A stretch of 64,000 nt of DNA from the NCBI RefSeq assembly GCF_964355755.1, contig NC_092670.1, positions 22,317,201 through 22,381,200 on the forward strand. The letters run 5' to 3'. Shown one piece after another: positions 23,501 through 33,547 of this stretch; the first letter of the stretch is position 1, and each line of letters begins with the position of its first letter. This stretch comes from Antedon mediterranea (taxonomy: Eukaryota; Echinodermata; Crinoidea; Comatulida; Antedonidae). The translations under genes and the position numbers were made by a program. The notes under the pieces were generated by a model. The model was not told the DNA's origin and searched no databases. It saw only the letters and a list, made by a program, of their open reading frames with translations.

Positions 23501-26500
23501 TCACCTACCGCTCGAAACCTTGGAGTTACCTTAGATTCTGTCTTCAATTTGTCTGCTCATGTTGACAAAGTGTGCAAATCTGCAATGAATTCTGTCCGCA
23601 AGATTGGACATGTTCGAAAGTATTTAGACCCTAAATCGACAGAAATATTGGTCCATGCATTTGTTTGATCCAGGCTAGACTCTTGCAACTCTCTTCTTTG
23701 CGGGCTTCCTGCTAAAACTATCGATAAGGTTCAGCGTGTTCAGAACATTGCTGCCCGTCTGGTTCTTCGCATTCCAACATGTCAAAACATAACACCAGTA
23801 TTGCAACATCTCCATTGATTGCCAGTTGAGAAGAGAATAATGTTTAAAATTCTTCTCATTACTTTCAAATCACTTCATAACAAGGCTCCAACTTTTCTAT
23901 CTGATATCATTTATCCTTACAAGCCAAAACGAACTCTGAGGTCATCATCTGAGGTTTTACTCAGGCCTATACCTACACGGCCTTCAACAAAATGTTATGG
24001 ACAACGTGCCTTTTCGTGGTCACCTGCTGTTCTCTGGAACGCCCTTCCAAATTATATCAGGAATGCTGAATCACTCACCACATTCAAACAACTCCTGAAA
24101 TCCCACCTTTTTAATTTGCATTTTCTTTAGTTTTTGCTCTTCTTTTTCTGTCGATTGTTCGTCCTGCATTTTGCGCTATAGTAAATTGAACCTTATTATT
24201 ATTATTATTATTGTGTAAAGGGTGGGGTAATTAACGTACGCCGTATATGTTATATCAAAACATGTCATTGTTTCTTGATATTTAATATAGCAATTTACAG
24301 CAATTATCCCGAAATTGCAGAAGTTCTCCAATCAAGTAAGCCTAATAATATGGTAGCGGCTATTAAGTATGCTTCACGTATCCAGTACCCATTGTACCAG
24401 CATTTGATTACAATGATCAAGAGCGGCAAAAACACCGAAACTTACAAAAAAGCATTTGGTTTTGAGGTAAGAAATATATTGTGTTTCACACCTACACTTT
24501 TATCTCAATGACTTGCGATAGTCCGTTAAGATATGTATCTAGTAATAGTTGCAGAATCGGTTGTATTTTCTTATTTGAGAGGGAGACACTGTGAATGAAG
24601 CATTATTATTATTATTGATGTGTTGAAAACACAGTAAAACAGAAATATTGAATGTCCACCTATGTTACCTACCAAGCTACTAATACAGTAAGCATGATTT
24701 TCTTTTCTATTTTAGGTGACCACGGAGATATGCGAACATCTTTATGAATTTGATAAAGATTATTCAGAAACTTTCCTACAGTTTATGCACCAGTTATCTT
24801 CAATTACATCTCCAGGAGTGGCAAAAGCTTTTGACCTTTCACCTTTCTGTGAAATATGCGATTTAGGAGGTAGGAGCTTTTCCATATCCAAACCGTTTGG
24901 ATGTTAATTTAAATTTTAGCACTACGTTCAAAGCACCATTTTCTCCTTTATATACAGGTGGTTCCGGTGCATTAGCATACGCTTTAGCCTCTGAATATCC
25001 AGACGCGACGGTCACAGTGTTTGACTTGGCTACTGCTGTAGAAGCGGCACAGAAAATAACACCTGACAAAACTGAAAGACAAAAGGTCAAGTTTGTTTCT
25101 GGAGATTTCTTTCAAGATGAATTTCCTCCAGCTAGCTTGTATACTTTTGCCAGAACTATTCAAGATTGGCCAGATGAGAAAGTACACCAACTGCTGGACA
25201 AGACCTTTAAATCTTTGGAATCTGGTAATTATTAAGCAGGCTTTCTATAAATTAATATATAGTTTGTTTTTTTTTCTCTTTTGTGGCGCAATTTCCACTT
25301 TTATTCACCTTCATATTATCTCATATTACATAAAATCGTATTATTTAACTTGTAAATGTCGTTACAGTTCATAAGTAACATTTTTACATATATGATTTCT
25401 GTATTACTCCCTTTTTCATTAATTTTCTTATATTTTGCTATACACTTGACAGGATCATCATTATCATCTATCCCGTTTTAAAATAGTTTACACATTTTCA
25501 TTTGTTTGTTTTTAAAAAACTAGCACCATTTGCATTGCAGATTTGTTTTCACTTTTGTTGTGTAACATAAACTGAATATATTTAAAATTAATTCATGCAA
25601 TATAATTATGCTACATTGTATGGTAAAATAAATATAATAAAACACATTTAAATCAAACTTACGGCAGTCATATCAACTACATTAGATTTAAAGACCACCC
25701 ATGGATTTTGACAAAACGGTTTTTTTAATTCATTATATATTTTTATTTTGTAAATAGAATAGGTAGCGATGGTATATAATTGTTTTTTTGTACAATTTCC
25801 ACTGCCAAGAATGAGCTCTTTAAAAGAGCTTTTACTACCATCAATATTTTAAAAAATTGTATCTATATTTCTCCATAAATTCTTGTTACCTGGACATTCA
25901 AAGAACATGTGTTTTTCATCGTCAAAGGCATCACAATTATTGCATTTACTAGTACTCTTAATATTCCACATATATAATCGACTATTGGTAGGAATAGTTC
26001 GATTCAACTCAATTCAATTAATATATAGTTATGCATTTATTATTGATTTTCTAACAGCACCGTACATTTGTCCACATGAAATAGAAATTTCGAAAAGGCC
26101 TCGTAAATTTTGTTCTTTCGACGCTACAAAACACATTATCGTGGCGGGTGCTGTATATACTGGAGAGTGATGGTGTAATGGTAATATCGGACTAGCATGT
26201 GATAGGCATGGGTTCGAGGTTATCTGTACCATACTAGTTGCATCCTTAGGCAAGATGCTTTACTCTCATTGCCTAATCTGGTAGGCGCTGCACTGCTGGC
26301 TGCCGTGGGTCCGTGGAGGGCCTAATCCGAATTTCCTCACTGAGGACAAATATTAATACAAAATACAAATATAAATACAAATCAACGCTTGGACAATTTT
26401 TGGCCAAACCGAGCCTAATTTGCATAATTATTAATTAACCACCTATTATTTTGAAAACCGCTTAGAGAATTAATTTTGGTTTAAAATATTCAGAATATAA

Positions 26501-26777
26501 GTTTTATTTTTTAACACTGATTAACATGTTATCTACGTTATTTTTCTTTTAAACAGGTGGTGCTATTTTGATAGCAGAACTTCTAATGAACGAAACTAAA
26601 ACTGGTCCTCTATACCCACTTGGCGCCAACGTTCAGATGATGATTGAACGATCTGGAAGACAAAGAACTGAGACAGAGTACCGTCTATTATTGGAAAAAC
26701 ATGGATTTGTTGATTTTGAATGCAAATTTGTTGAGGGATACAGCAGCTACCATGCTATAATAGCTAAAAAACCTTAG
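14508..26777 (+). CDS. ASMT-like O-methyltransferase copy B (catalytic His replaced)
   Basis: Six exons: 14508-14585, 23103-23283, 24291-24466, 24716-24869, 24958-25224 and 26557-26777, all in phase, giving 358 residues (human ASMT 345). Exon 1 begins [10 protein letters not shown], as in the other copies. The SAM-binding glycine loop [13 protein letters not shown] and acidic [13 protein letters not shown] are intact. At the active site, where ASMT and copies A and C have ARILHDW, this copy has ARTIQDW (CAA at 25161-25163). The base that activates the acceptor hydroxyl is therefore lost. By family knowledge this His is needed for catalysis, so the product may be a pseudoenzyme or use another chemistry. 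Intron 1 is 8.5 kb and almost all transposon, intron 2 holds an L2/CR1-like LINE, and intron 5 a second L1-Tx1 fragment and a SINE. Assigning exon 14508 to this gene is inferred from order and phase. Confidence 0.8.
15332..15856 (-). pseudogene. LINE ORF2 C-terminal region (zinc-knuckle part)
   Basis: Two frames (15856-15662 and 15589-15332) encode the region following the RT in L1-Tx1 elements: [21 protein letters not shown], then [36 protein letters not shown] and KFWRKM. The Cys-X2-Cys-X8-His-X4-Cys arrangement is clear. A frameshift or stop separates the two pieces. Confidence 0.75.
16017..16814 (+). repeat. GTCGGTC-family composite repeat, copy A
   Basis: It starts TTTTAGTCGCGTGGAAGCG and CTATAGTTCACTAT, then an interspersed GTCGG/GTCTG tetranucleotide array, a unique interior of about 550 bp (ATTACGCGGTCTACC.., GCATGCGTACGCGCG..), a second GTCGG/GTCTG array, then CCGGTATCACTATGCATTG, CACGCGACTTAATGG and GGCCTTGTTT. 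AGTCGCGTG near the left end and CACGCGACT near the right end are inverted copies. No protein is encoded; peptides such as repeated TDRQ come from the array. Confidence 0.8.
16941..17770 (+). repeat. GTCGGTC-family composite repeat, copy B
   Basis: It is nearly identical to 16017-16814 over the interior, with differing lengths of the two GTCGG/GTCTG arrays. It is separated from copy A by 126 bp of interrupted LINE ORF2. Both are in the same orientation. Confidence 0.85.
18223..18564 (-). pseudogene. LINE ORF2 reverse transcriptase core
   Basis: The translation contains [20 protein letters not shown] and [15 protein letters not shown], the RT motifs of L1-Tx1 elements, with the catalytic Asp pair present in ADDT. 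The frame is broken on both sides, so no complete polymerase is encoded. Confidence 0.85.
19174..20343 (-). pseudogene. LINE ORF2 APE-type endonuclease and linker
   Basis: 20343-19507 starts [19 protein letters not shown] and continues with [28 protein letters not shown] and [12 protein letters not shown], the apurinic-endonuclease fold of L1-Tx1 elements. The usual GDFN segment between AFFDQ and SVFTIKNL is missing, so the enzyme is internally deleted. 19440-19174 adds the linker [20 protein letters not shown] after a frame change. Confidence 0.8.
20461..20584 (+). repeat. GTCGGTC-family repeat, short copy C
   Basis: It retains only the two ends: TTTTAATCGCGTGGAGG, CTATAGTTCACTATGTCG, one GTCGG/GTCTG array, CCGGTATCACTATGCG, CACGTGACTTATGGC and GGCCTTGTTT. 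The 550-bp interior and the second array are absent, as if removed by recombination between the arrays. Confidence 0.8.
20876..21193 (-). mobile_element. SINE with tRNA-Leu-like head
   Basis: The minus-strand 5' head GTGAGTGGCCGAGCGGTTAA has an A box and GGGGTTCGAGGAGG a B box, with class II spacing like tRNA-Leu. The body contains GTAGAACGAGTCTTCTCGG and CTGGGCCCTCTGGGAGATC, and the tail reads GACTGAAGAGGTCACCCAG. Body copies recur at 62958-63170 and the head at 53808-53905. It is inserted between ORF1 and ORF2 of the LINE. Confidence 0.8.
21504..22067 (-). pseudogene. LINE ORF1 (RNA-binding, CCHC knuckle)
   Basis: There are 187 residues up to a stop. The peptide [19 protein letters not shown] resembles the RNA-recognition motif of Tx1/L1 ORF1 proteins, followed by [12 protein letters not shown], the start of a CCHC zinc knuckle whose remainder is cut off. 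By family knowledge it would be an RNA chaperone bound to the element's transcript. It is truncated compared with full-length ORF1. Confidence 0.7.
22372..22852 (-). repeat. GTCGGTC-family repeat, copy D
   Basis: It is in inverse orientation to copies A-C. It carries AAACAAGGCCATA, AGTCGCGTGC, a short array of CGAC units, most of the common interior and CCGACATAGTGAACTATAGAG, but one array and adjacent interior are deleted. It ends CACGCGACTAAAA. It lies just outside the presumed 5' end of the LINE. Confidence 0.8.
23380..24215 (+). mobile_element. 5'-truncated LINE, L2/CR1-like
   Basis: It is inserted in intron 2 of ASMT-like copy B. Frames 23393-23668 and 23819-24130 give [60 protein letters not shown] and [17 protein letters not shown], with in-frame stops between them. 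The 3' tail is a (TTA)n run at about 24195. It is non-functional. Confidence 0.85.
25258..26030 (-). mobile_element. Second L1-Tx1-like LINE 3' fragment
   Basis: Positions 25258-25510 match the 3' UTR of the LINE at 14812-15065, including the A-run end (plus strand TTTTTTTCTCTTTTGTGGCGC). Further left in the element, the minus strand near 25990-25870 encodes [19 protein letters not shown], the C-terminal zinc motif. It is 5'-truncated and lies in intron 5 of copy B. Confidence 0.75.
26163..26400 (+). mobile_element. tRNA-derived SINE
   Basis: A tRNA-like head has A box TGGTGTAATGGTA and B box GGTTCGAGGTT. It is followed by TTAGGCAAGATGCTTTACTC, a motif common downstream of tRNA heads in SINEs, and an (AATAC)n-like A-rich tail. 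It lies in intron 5 of ASMT-like copy B and is distinct from the tRNA-Leu-like family. Confidence 0.7.
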
Positions 26778-27215
26778 ACACTGTTAGTATTTGGTTGGTA
26801 AATAAAGCGACCTTTTTGTCAGGGTCACATTTTTAGCAGTAGAATGTTTGTTATAGGTTAACGTGTGCCTCTTACAGGGTTGAGGCTTATAGTATATTTG
26901 GTAGTGTTGCTAAATAAAAAATAACTTACAAAAGAAAAGAAGAATATTCACTTTATGTTTTTTGCAAGCTGATTTGGTCAGTTAGGAATTAAGTGACTTG
27001 TCTTTTAGCGTGACTACGCATACGACGCGCGTATTGGACAAAAATGTCATTACTTCACAAGGAGTAACATCCTACTTATAAGTTACTACTTAAGGATTTT
27101 ACCCTGTTTTAAAATCGCGTCTCGGTGTTAGTTATACTGCTGGTACCTTTATAATTAATACAAGCTTGTATAATTCATAAGTTTTTGTAGAGAGGCCGAA
27201 CTGACACTATTAGCG
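26778..27215. other. Spacer between ASMT-like copies B and C
   Basis: No gene or clear element. It contains the 3' end of copy B (AATAAAAAATAAC near 26911) and the upstream region of copy C. Confidence 0.4.
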
Positions 27216-29716
27216 ATGGACAACGAAACAAAGTCAACACTGTGGTCTCCACTTGTACTGGATATTTACACCGGTTTTCAAAAATCACAGGTTTGTATTA
27301 TTGACTTTAACGCGTATACACGGTTGAATTATATTATATTTCTGTAATGCAAATTAAGAATATTGATCTATTTTGGTTCAATTTGTTGATGTTTATTGGC
27401 CTAATGAGTAGTTCAAGTTCAATCTGATTTATCCGCGAAGCCTCAGAACAACACAATGTTAACACCATACATACATAACATGCCTACATAAAATCATCTG
27501 AAAATAAAGACAATTATACGTTTTTTTTAGGCCTATACCATATAAATATTATAGTGAACTATTACTCTACATCGGCCTGCTTTTGTTTAATTTATTTTGA
27601 AAAGAGTAGATAGTTGGATCAGTTTGGATCCGAACTTAAGTTATTCAATCCTAGCTCATATATCTAAGACGATTCTTATTGAATAGGTAGGCTTAATTTT
27701 TTTTAATCAAGGCCAAAAAAAAAACACCAAACCATCAATTTTAAATACGGTATAACATACAGTAATTCGTTTTACATTTGTAGGCGTTGTTTGTGACAAC
27801 TGAACTGCAGTTGTATGATCTTCTTGCGATTCATCAAAATGGAATGACAGCCACTGAAATAGCCAACAAGAAGAAACTCAATCTGGACGCAACAGAAAGA
27901 ATTCTCGATTACGCTGCTGGATTAAAACTTATTAAAAAAGATTTTAAATCTGAATCTAAAACTGGTAAGTAAGTACAATTTACATACTGTATATACATAT
28001 ATTGTTAGTACCCATAACTATGAGGCTTGTGGAACTCCTTCTCAGGCTAACACTTAGGCTTCCTGGGATTAATATTTCGTAGTGTTACACTGAGCTCGAG
28101 AAATGTTCTATCAATAGCAAATGCCATTGTTATTTTTTTTAATAGTAGCAATTTACAGCAATTATCCCGAGATTGCAGAAGTTCTACAATCAAGTAAGCC
28201 TAATAATATGGTAGCGGCTATTATACATGCTTCCCGTACTCAGTACCCATTGTACCAGCATTTGATGACCACGATCAAGAGCGGCCGCAACACAGAAGCT
28301 TACAAAAATGCATTTGGTTTGGAGGTAAGAAATATATTGTGTTTTACACCTAGACTTTTATCTTGCGATAGTCCGTTAAAATATGTCTCTAGTAACCGTT
28401 GCAGAATCGACTTGTTTTATTATTTGAGAGCTACTAAGCTACTAAATGTATTTGGTTTTGAGGTAAGTGTTTAATTTCAATTTTGTATGTTAAAGACAAG
28501 TTGTCAGTCACGTCTTTGACCGTTCTTCAAACGTGCAGGTATAATTTCGATCATTTAATAAAATGATAGAGGTAATAAATTACGAAAATGATAGTCATAA
28601 ATTATTGACACGTGTTAAATTTTATACATGTAATACTTCCCATTTTGCCGTGACGAATTCACAAGTACTAGGCCTACTATACCACCAGGCAGAACAGCAT
28701 AATGTTCTTAAATGTGTACCACTTTTAGCACATATTCCACCACTAAATTCACATCCGTCCTGTCAAAATCAATTTGTCTTTCTTTTTTGTTTAGATGACA
28801 TTGGAGACATTCGAAAGTCTTTATGAAACTGACAAAGATTACTCAGCAACTTTCCTACAGTATATGCACCAGTTATCTTCAATTACGTCTCCAGGAGTGG
28901 CAAAATCATTTGACCTTTCACCTTTCTGTGAGATATGTGATTTAGGAGGTAGGAGTTTTTCGGTATCTGGACATTTGGTATGTTATTTTTAGTTACACCA
29001 CTAAGTTAAAATTTTTTTAAACAGGTGGATCTGGGTCATTGGCATACGCATTAGCCTCTGAATATCCAGACGCAACGGTCACAGTGTTTGACTTGGCCAC
29101 TGCTGTAGAAGCGGCACAGATAATAACACCTGACGAAACTGAAAGACAAAAGGTCAAGTTTGTTGCTGGAGATTTCTTTCAAGATGAATTTCCTCCAGCT
29201 GGCTTGTATACTTTTGCAAGAATTCTTCACGATTGGCCAGATGAGAAAGTGCATCAGCTGCTGAACAAGACCTTTAAATCTTTGAAATCTGGTAATTATT
29301 ATTAGGCAACGTTTTTTTTTAATTCTCAACCGGCCCATGTGTGTCCGGATAAATGTGTAAAACTGGTTGTGTTCACATCACACTATATATATATATAGTA
29401 TTATACAGCCGATACAATCTCCCTAAAATAATACTCCTGTATTATGGTCTACTCTGTATCGACATCATGATGTCTGTTCTTTTTTTTACATACAGGTGGT
29501 GCTGTTTTGATAGCAGAACTTGTAATGAACGAAACTAAAACTGGTCCTCTACAAACGTTACGCTACAACGTTCAGATGATGATTGAAATGTCTGGAAGAG
29601 AAAGAACTGAGACAGAGTACCGTCTATTATTGGAACAACATGGATTTGTTGATTTTGAATGCAAATTTGTTGCTGGATATAGCAGTTTTCATGCGATGAT
29701 AGCTAAAAAACCATAA
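27216..29716 (+). CDS. ASMT-like O-methyltransferase copy C (intact)
   Basis: Six exons: 27216-27290, 27784-27964, 28149-28324, 28795-28948, 29025-29291 and 29496-29716, giving 357 residues in one frame. Domains: an N-terminal winged-helix dimerisation region ([20 protein letters not shown]), the SAM-binding loop DLGGGSGSLAYAL at about 193-205, acidic [22 protein letters not shown], and the catalytic ARILHDW with His264-Asp265. The C-terminal part has [15 protein letters not shown]. It should be a cytosolic SAM-dependent O-methyltransferase of the ASMT/HIOMT family. The substrate cannot be read from sequence, and melatonin synthesis is only a possibility. Of the three copies this is the only one with neither a stop nor a changed catalytic residue. 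Intron 3 contains a short copy of the exon 3 end with its donor site (28444-28468). Confidence 0.9.
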
Positions 29717-32700
29717 ATGTAAAAAGCTGCTTGGTATACTGTTTAACCGCCTTTTATTTTCCTTCATGTTTAGCCTATATATAAATATGTTAGCTTAAAG
29801 CTGAGGTACAGGCATGAATTTTAAATATAATATCGGGTTAATTGTACATAATATGGTCAAATACAAAATTTTGCAAAATTCTGCCAAAAAAAACAGGAAG
29901 ACTTTTTTTCAGTAGTTAGGTAGTTAACATAATGTAATAACATGTCTGGTGACTCCCTAGAAGGTGAAAAAGATGGTGGATATACGGTGGATAATTTTTG
30001 CTATAGCATGAAAATAAAATTCTGAAGTTGAATAAAAATACCAGAAATGTAAAATTCAAGTTATATTACCTATATTTAGTCATCTGATAACATTTTTTAC
30101 CACACCGTTTATTTTTCATAGCTTTTTAAAATGCCTCTCTATTTTCAAAATTTGTGTACAAAAGAATAGAGATTTTACTGTGTAATTTGAGCTATCCCTC
30201 CTGTAACACAAATAAAATCCCAAAAATTATGAAACATGGGGAAACTATAGATCGATAATTATTGGAATGTATGATCAATAGAAATTTTTTGCCCGCACCT
30301 GGCCTTTAATATAATGGTTTTATGAATGTATTTTATTTTTGCACATTAGAACAGGCCCGGCTCGGAGAACGCAGAGCGTCCGTTAGTTAGAACAGCCGAT
30401 TCTCGGTACTGTATCTATTTCCGAAGTATCATAAGAATATTTGCTAAATACAACATCGCATGTGTTTCACATGTATAGTACCTAACCCTTAACCTAACCT
30501 TACATGATACAGGCACCACATGTGATATAAATGAGATACTGTAGGCCTACAGTATTACCAAATGTTCCTATGATAGGCCTACTTTGGAAGTAGGCCTAGT
30601 ATGGAGACAGCACCGAGAATCAGGTGTTGTAGTGTAATATCGAACACAAATGCTGCCTAATTTCTGTACCAGTGCGAACCTGGGATTATTCATTTGCTAC
30701 TGATAAAGCAGCTCTCTGCTGCAGGATTGCTACCGTACTTTTGTTAGATTTTGTGTGACAGTGTTTTAACGGAAAATAAAAATAATTTACAAAAAAAAAG
30801 TAATATGGTTTTACTATCTCATTGGTCAGCTGGGATTAGAACACTTATTGTGTAGCCTTTATAAAATGAACGGTGCGCGCAGAGCGAGATCAACGGCGCA
30901 AATACCAGAAAAACACGGAAAACAATCATCACCTAACTACAATAATATAGGCCTATACAAACTTCAGCAGAAAAGATTGTTAAAGTATAAAAAAAATATG
31001 TTATTGGTGTTCATGGGCAAGTTCATTACTGGACAAGCAACAACCCGTATCATAAAATTTCCAAGGATGGGCGCTGATCGTTTTGTTTTCAATTTTGGAA
31101 AAAAAACCACAATTAAATATAAAACCACAACAGAAAACATTAATTTGCCAATGAAAAAAAAAAAATTTATATTTGTACACACTTTCAGAATTCTTTCCCT
31201 TGAGTACAGTACGGAGCCTGATAGGTCTAGGCATATTACAGTAGTTTAATGCAGGTCATTGATCAGTGCCAACAACCTATCAATTGGGACTAATCTGGCT
31301 CGATACCAAAGCTTGTCAGCAGCAGCACCTCCGCACAAGTAGTATTTTTATACGGTACCTCCTTGGTACACAACTGTTTATAAATACGGTAAGTGAGAAT
31401 AATGTCATTCACGTAGTATTAATATGAATTAAAGCGTGCGCAGTAGGGCTTCAGTTCTAAAGTTTTGAATGGGTGTCCAAATATATGATCTACTAACTAT
31501 ACAAGAAAGATTAAATCAACTCTTTGGAGTGAACTTCTGGGTGAAGACAGGCGTATTACTTTAGTCATTGAGGGAGGGGAGTGACCCCGCTCAGCGGCGT
31601 AGTTTAATGATGTGTATAGGCATACATCATGGATAAAATATTTAATCCATGCCTAACGAAGTATAATATAGGCACGTTGGCTTATGTGTGTACTTATGTT
31701 CAGTTGACGGATATCCTGAGTCTGTCATTCACTATCCTGTTTAGGGCCTATTTTGGCAATTATGTGTACTGCTGTACACTCGTTATTTTCATATTAGCCG
31801 TCTAATATACGACCCTTGGATTTCAGGTTTTAGTAAAATATTGACATATTTCAATTAGTTACAAGGGAAACATACTATTTGCCACGTCTTTGTCAAAGCA
31901 AACAACAGTTGGCAGATAAAATTGTATTGAATGATTAAGTTATAGTGGTTCAACAGTATATTTAAATAGTTAAATCGTACGATTATATCTATACTAAAAC
32001 ATCTGCCTCATGGAGTAAATAGTTATTGAACAGGCCTGGATATAGATTGGTTGTACTATGACATTTGTACCGGGAAAACACTTTATTAATAGCAGAAGCG
32101 TATCAGTCCAGTAGGCCTAACATAATTACAATACACTTAACTGATGTTAAACTCATGTAACTGCTCTCGCTAACCGGCACATTTAAACGTCAACTTAACA
32201 CTTTTTCTTTTAATATAATTACTAAGTATTGTTAGGCGCTCTGTTCTTTGTAGGGCGCCACATAAAAGCTTTGATAGAATAGATAGAATTATGTCTACTA
32301 ACACCCGGTTCTGTCACTAGACTCTATACGTGGAAGCCTATATTGCCAGTTATCTAGAACAGAGCCGAGCTGTATTAAGTACTTTTAATTCACGACATCT
32401 CTCTACTAAATAAAATCTAGCTCAGATAACACGTATTTTTTGTCATGGGTGTAGGCCTATATAATTAAGATGGTCTTCGTCTTGAAAACTCCCGTAAAAT
32501 AATTAATAAATTAATCTAACAAGACAGTAACCGGTGAAAGACAGTGAGTCACATTTATATGTTATCAGTTCGGGCATTTTCGAGCAGTTAGTTAACTGAT
32601 TATTAAAAATTATCTGGTTATTCAGTAAAAGCAAGGTTGTCATAGCCTTGTTCAAAGGAAGGGGCCGGGGTGGGATGGGAAAGGAAAGAGAGGCGTATAC

Positions 32701-33547
32701 TCCAACATGACTCTACACATAAATCAAGGCAATCTGACAACAGGACACTGAGCTTGCCTTTCCAAGATAGGAACTCGTAACAGTCTTTTGATCTTATCTC
32801 TGGCTGCGAAAAATAGCAAAGGTACAGTAACTGGTGTACATGTACATAATATTCTCCGCGGCGCGCGGTGTTTGTTATAGTTGTGAAACTGATCGTGTCA
32901 CAGCCATAGATAAACCCTTTGATCTCCGGAGCTCAGTATCCAGGATTGCTTGGATAAACTAAGCATGCAATCGATATCAAAGAGAAATGTAATTGGCCAC
33001 ACCTGTAGCAGCCTCATTTGAGTTGTGAAGGTTTATATTATTATTATATCCAAGACCAAACACTGAAAAACAGTCATCAATAATCGAATCATTAACATAT
33101 GGTTGATTTACACTGTATAAATATAGGCTCTACCCATAAACATGATTTTACTATATGAAAAACAACTTGATTTGCAAAAACAGATTTGGTGAGACAGGAT
33201 TCATCCGAGAAGAAATCGACAGAGAGACAAAAGACAGGTCGATAATCGCCGTCTCCTCGGGTAAGTTCTGGATTTTGTGTATGCATCGGACCCTGCAATG
33301 CATCTTTTGGAAGATTATTGGATTATACTCCGATGTATTACAGTGACAGCGCTCGACACGAATTGGCCTTAGGCGAGATAGGGGCCAGTTCACCATTCTT
33401 TCAGACAAAATACAATTCCATCCAAGTAACAACAATTCTCAGATAGTTCCATCACAAACAATGTTCAATCTTTGTATATAGACCTACTCCCTTATGTGTA
33501 TGCCTATAATTTTAGGGGGTTTTTTTTCAGGTAGGCCTACATTCAAG
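29717..33547. other. Gene-poor intergenic region
   Basis: No supported gene is seen. An open frame of 133 codons at 30848-31249 has low-complexity, lysine-rich content, no recognisable domain and no splice context, and I do not accept it. The region includes a MITE-like inverted repeat (30393-30622) and many TAGGCCTA palindromes. A possible splice acceptor at 33530 may mark a 5' non-coding boundary of the next gene. Confidence 0.5.
30393..30622. mobile_element. MITE-like inverted repeat
   Basis: The left arm CCGATTCTCGGTACTGT and TTCCGAAGTATCATAAGAA is inversely matched by TTCCTATGATAGG..CTTTGGAAG and ACAGCACCGAGAATCAGG on the right, with internal TAGGCCTA repeats. It is imperfect, so it is probably old. 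Confidence 0.5.

Noticed and set aside
10681-29716. A biosynthetic gene cluster
   Set aside because: All three genes are paralogues of one family with no other pathway enzymes nearby; this is a tandem duplication array.
30848-31249. 133-codon ORF as a gene
   Set aside because: Low complexity, Lys/Ile-rich, no domain, no splice signals and no upstream promoter signs.
33494-33547. Upstream ATG as the start of the nucleotidase-like gene
   Set aside because: It lies before a polypyrimidine tract and AG (33530), so it is probably intronic; the ATG at 33548 gives a sensible N-terminus.
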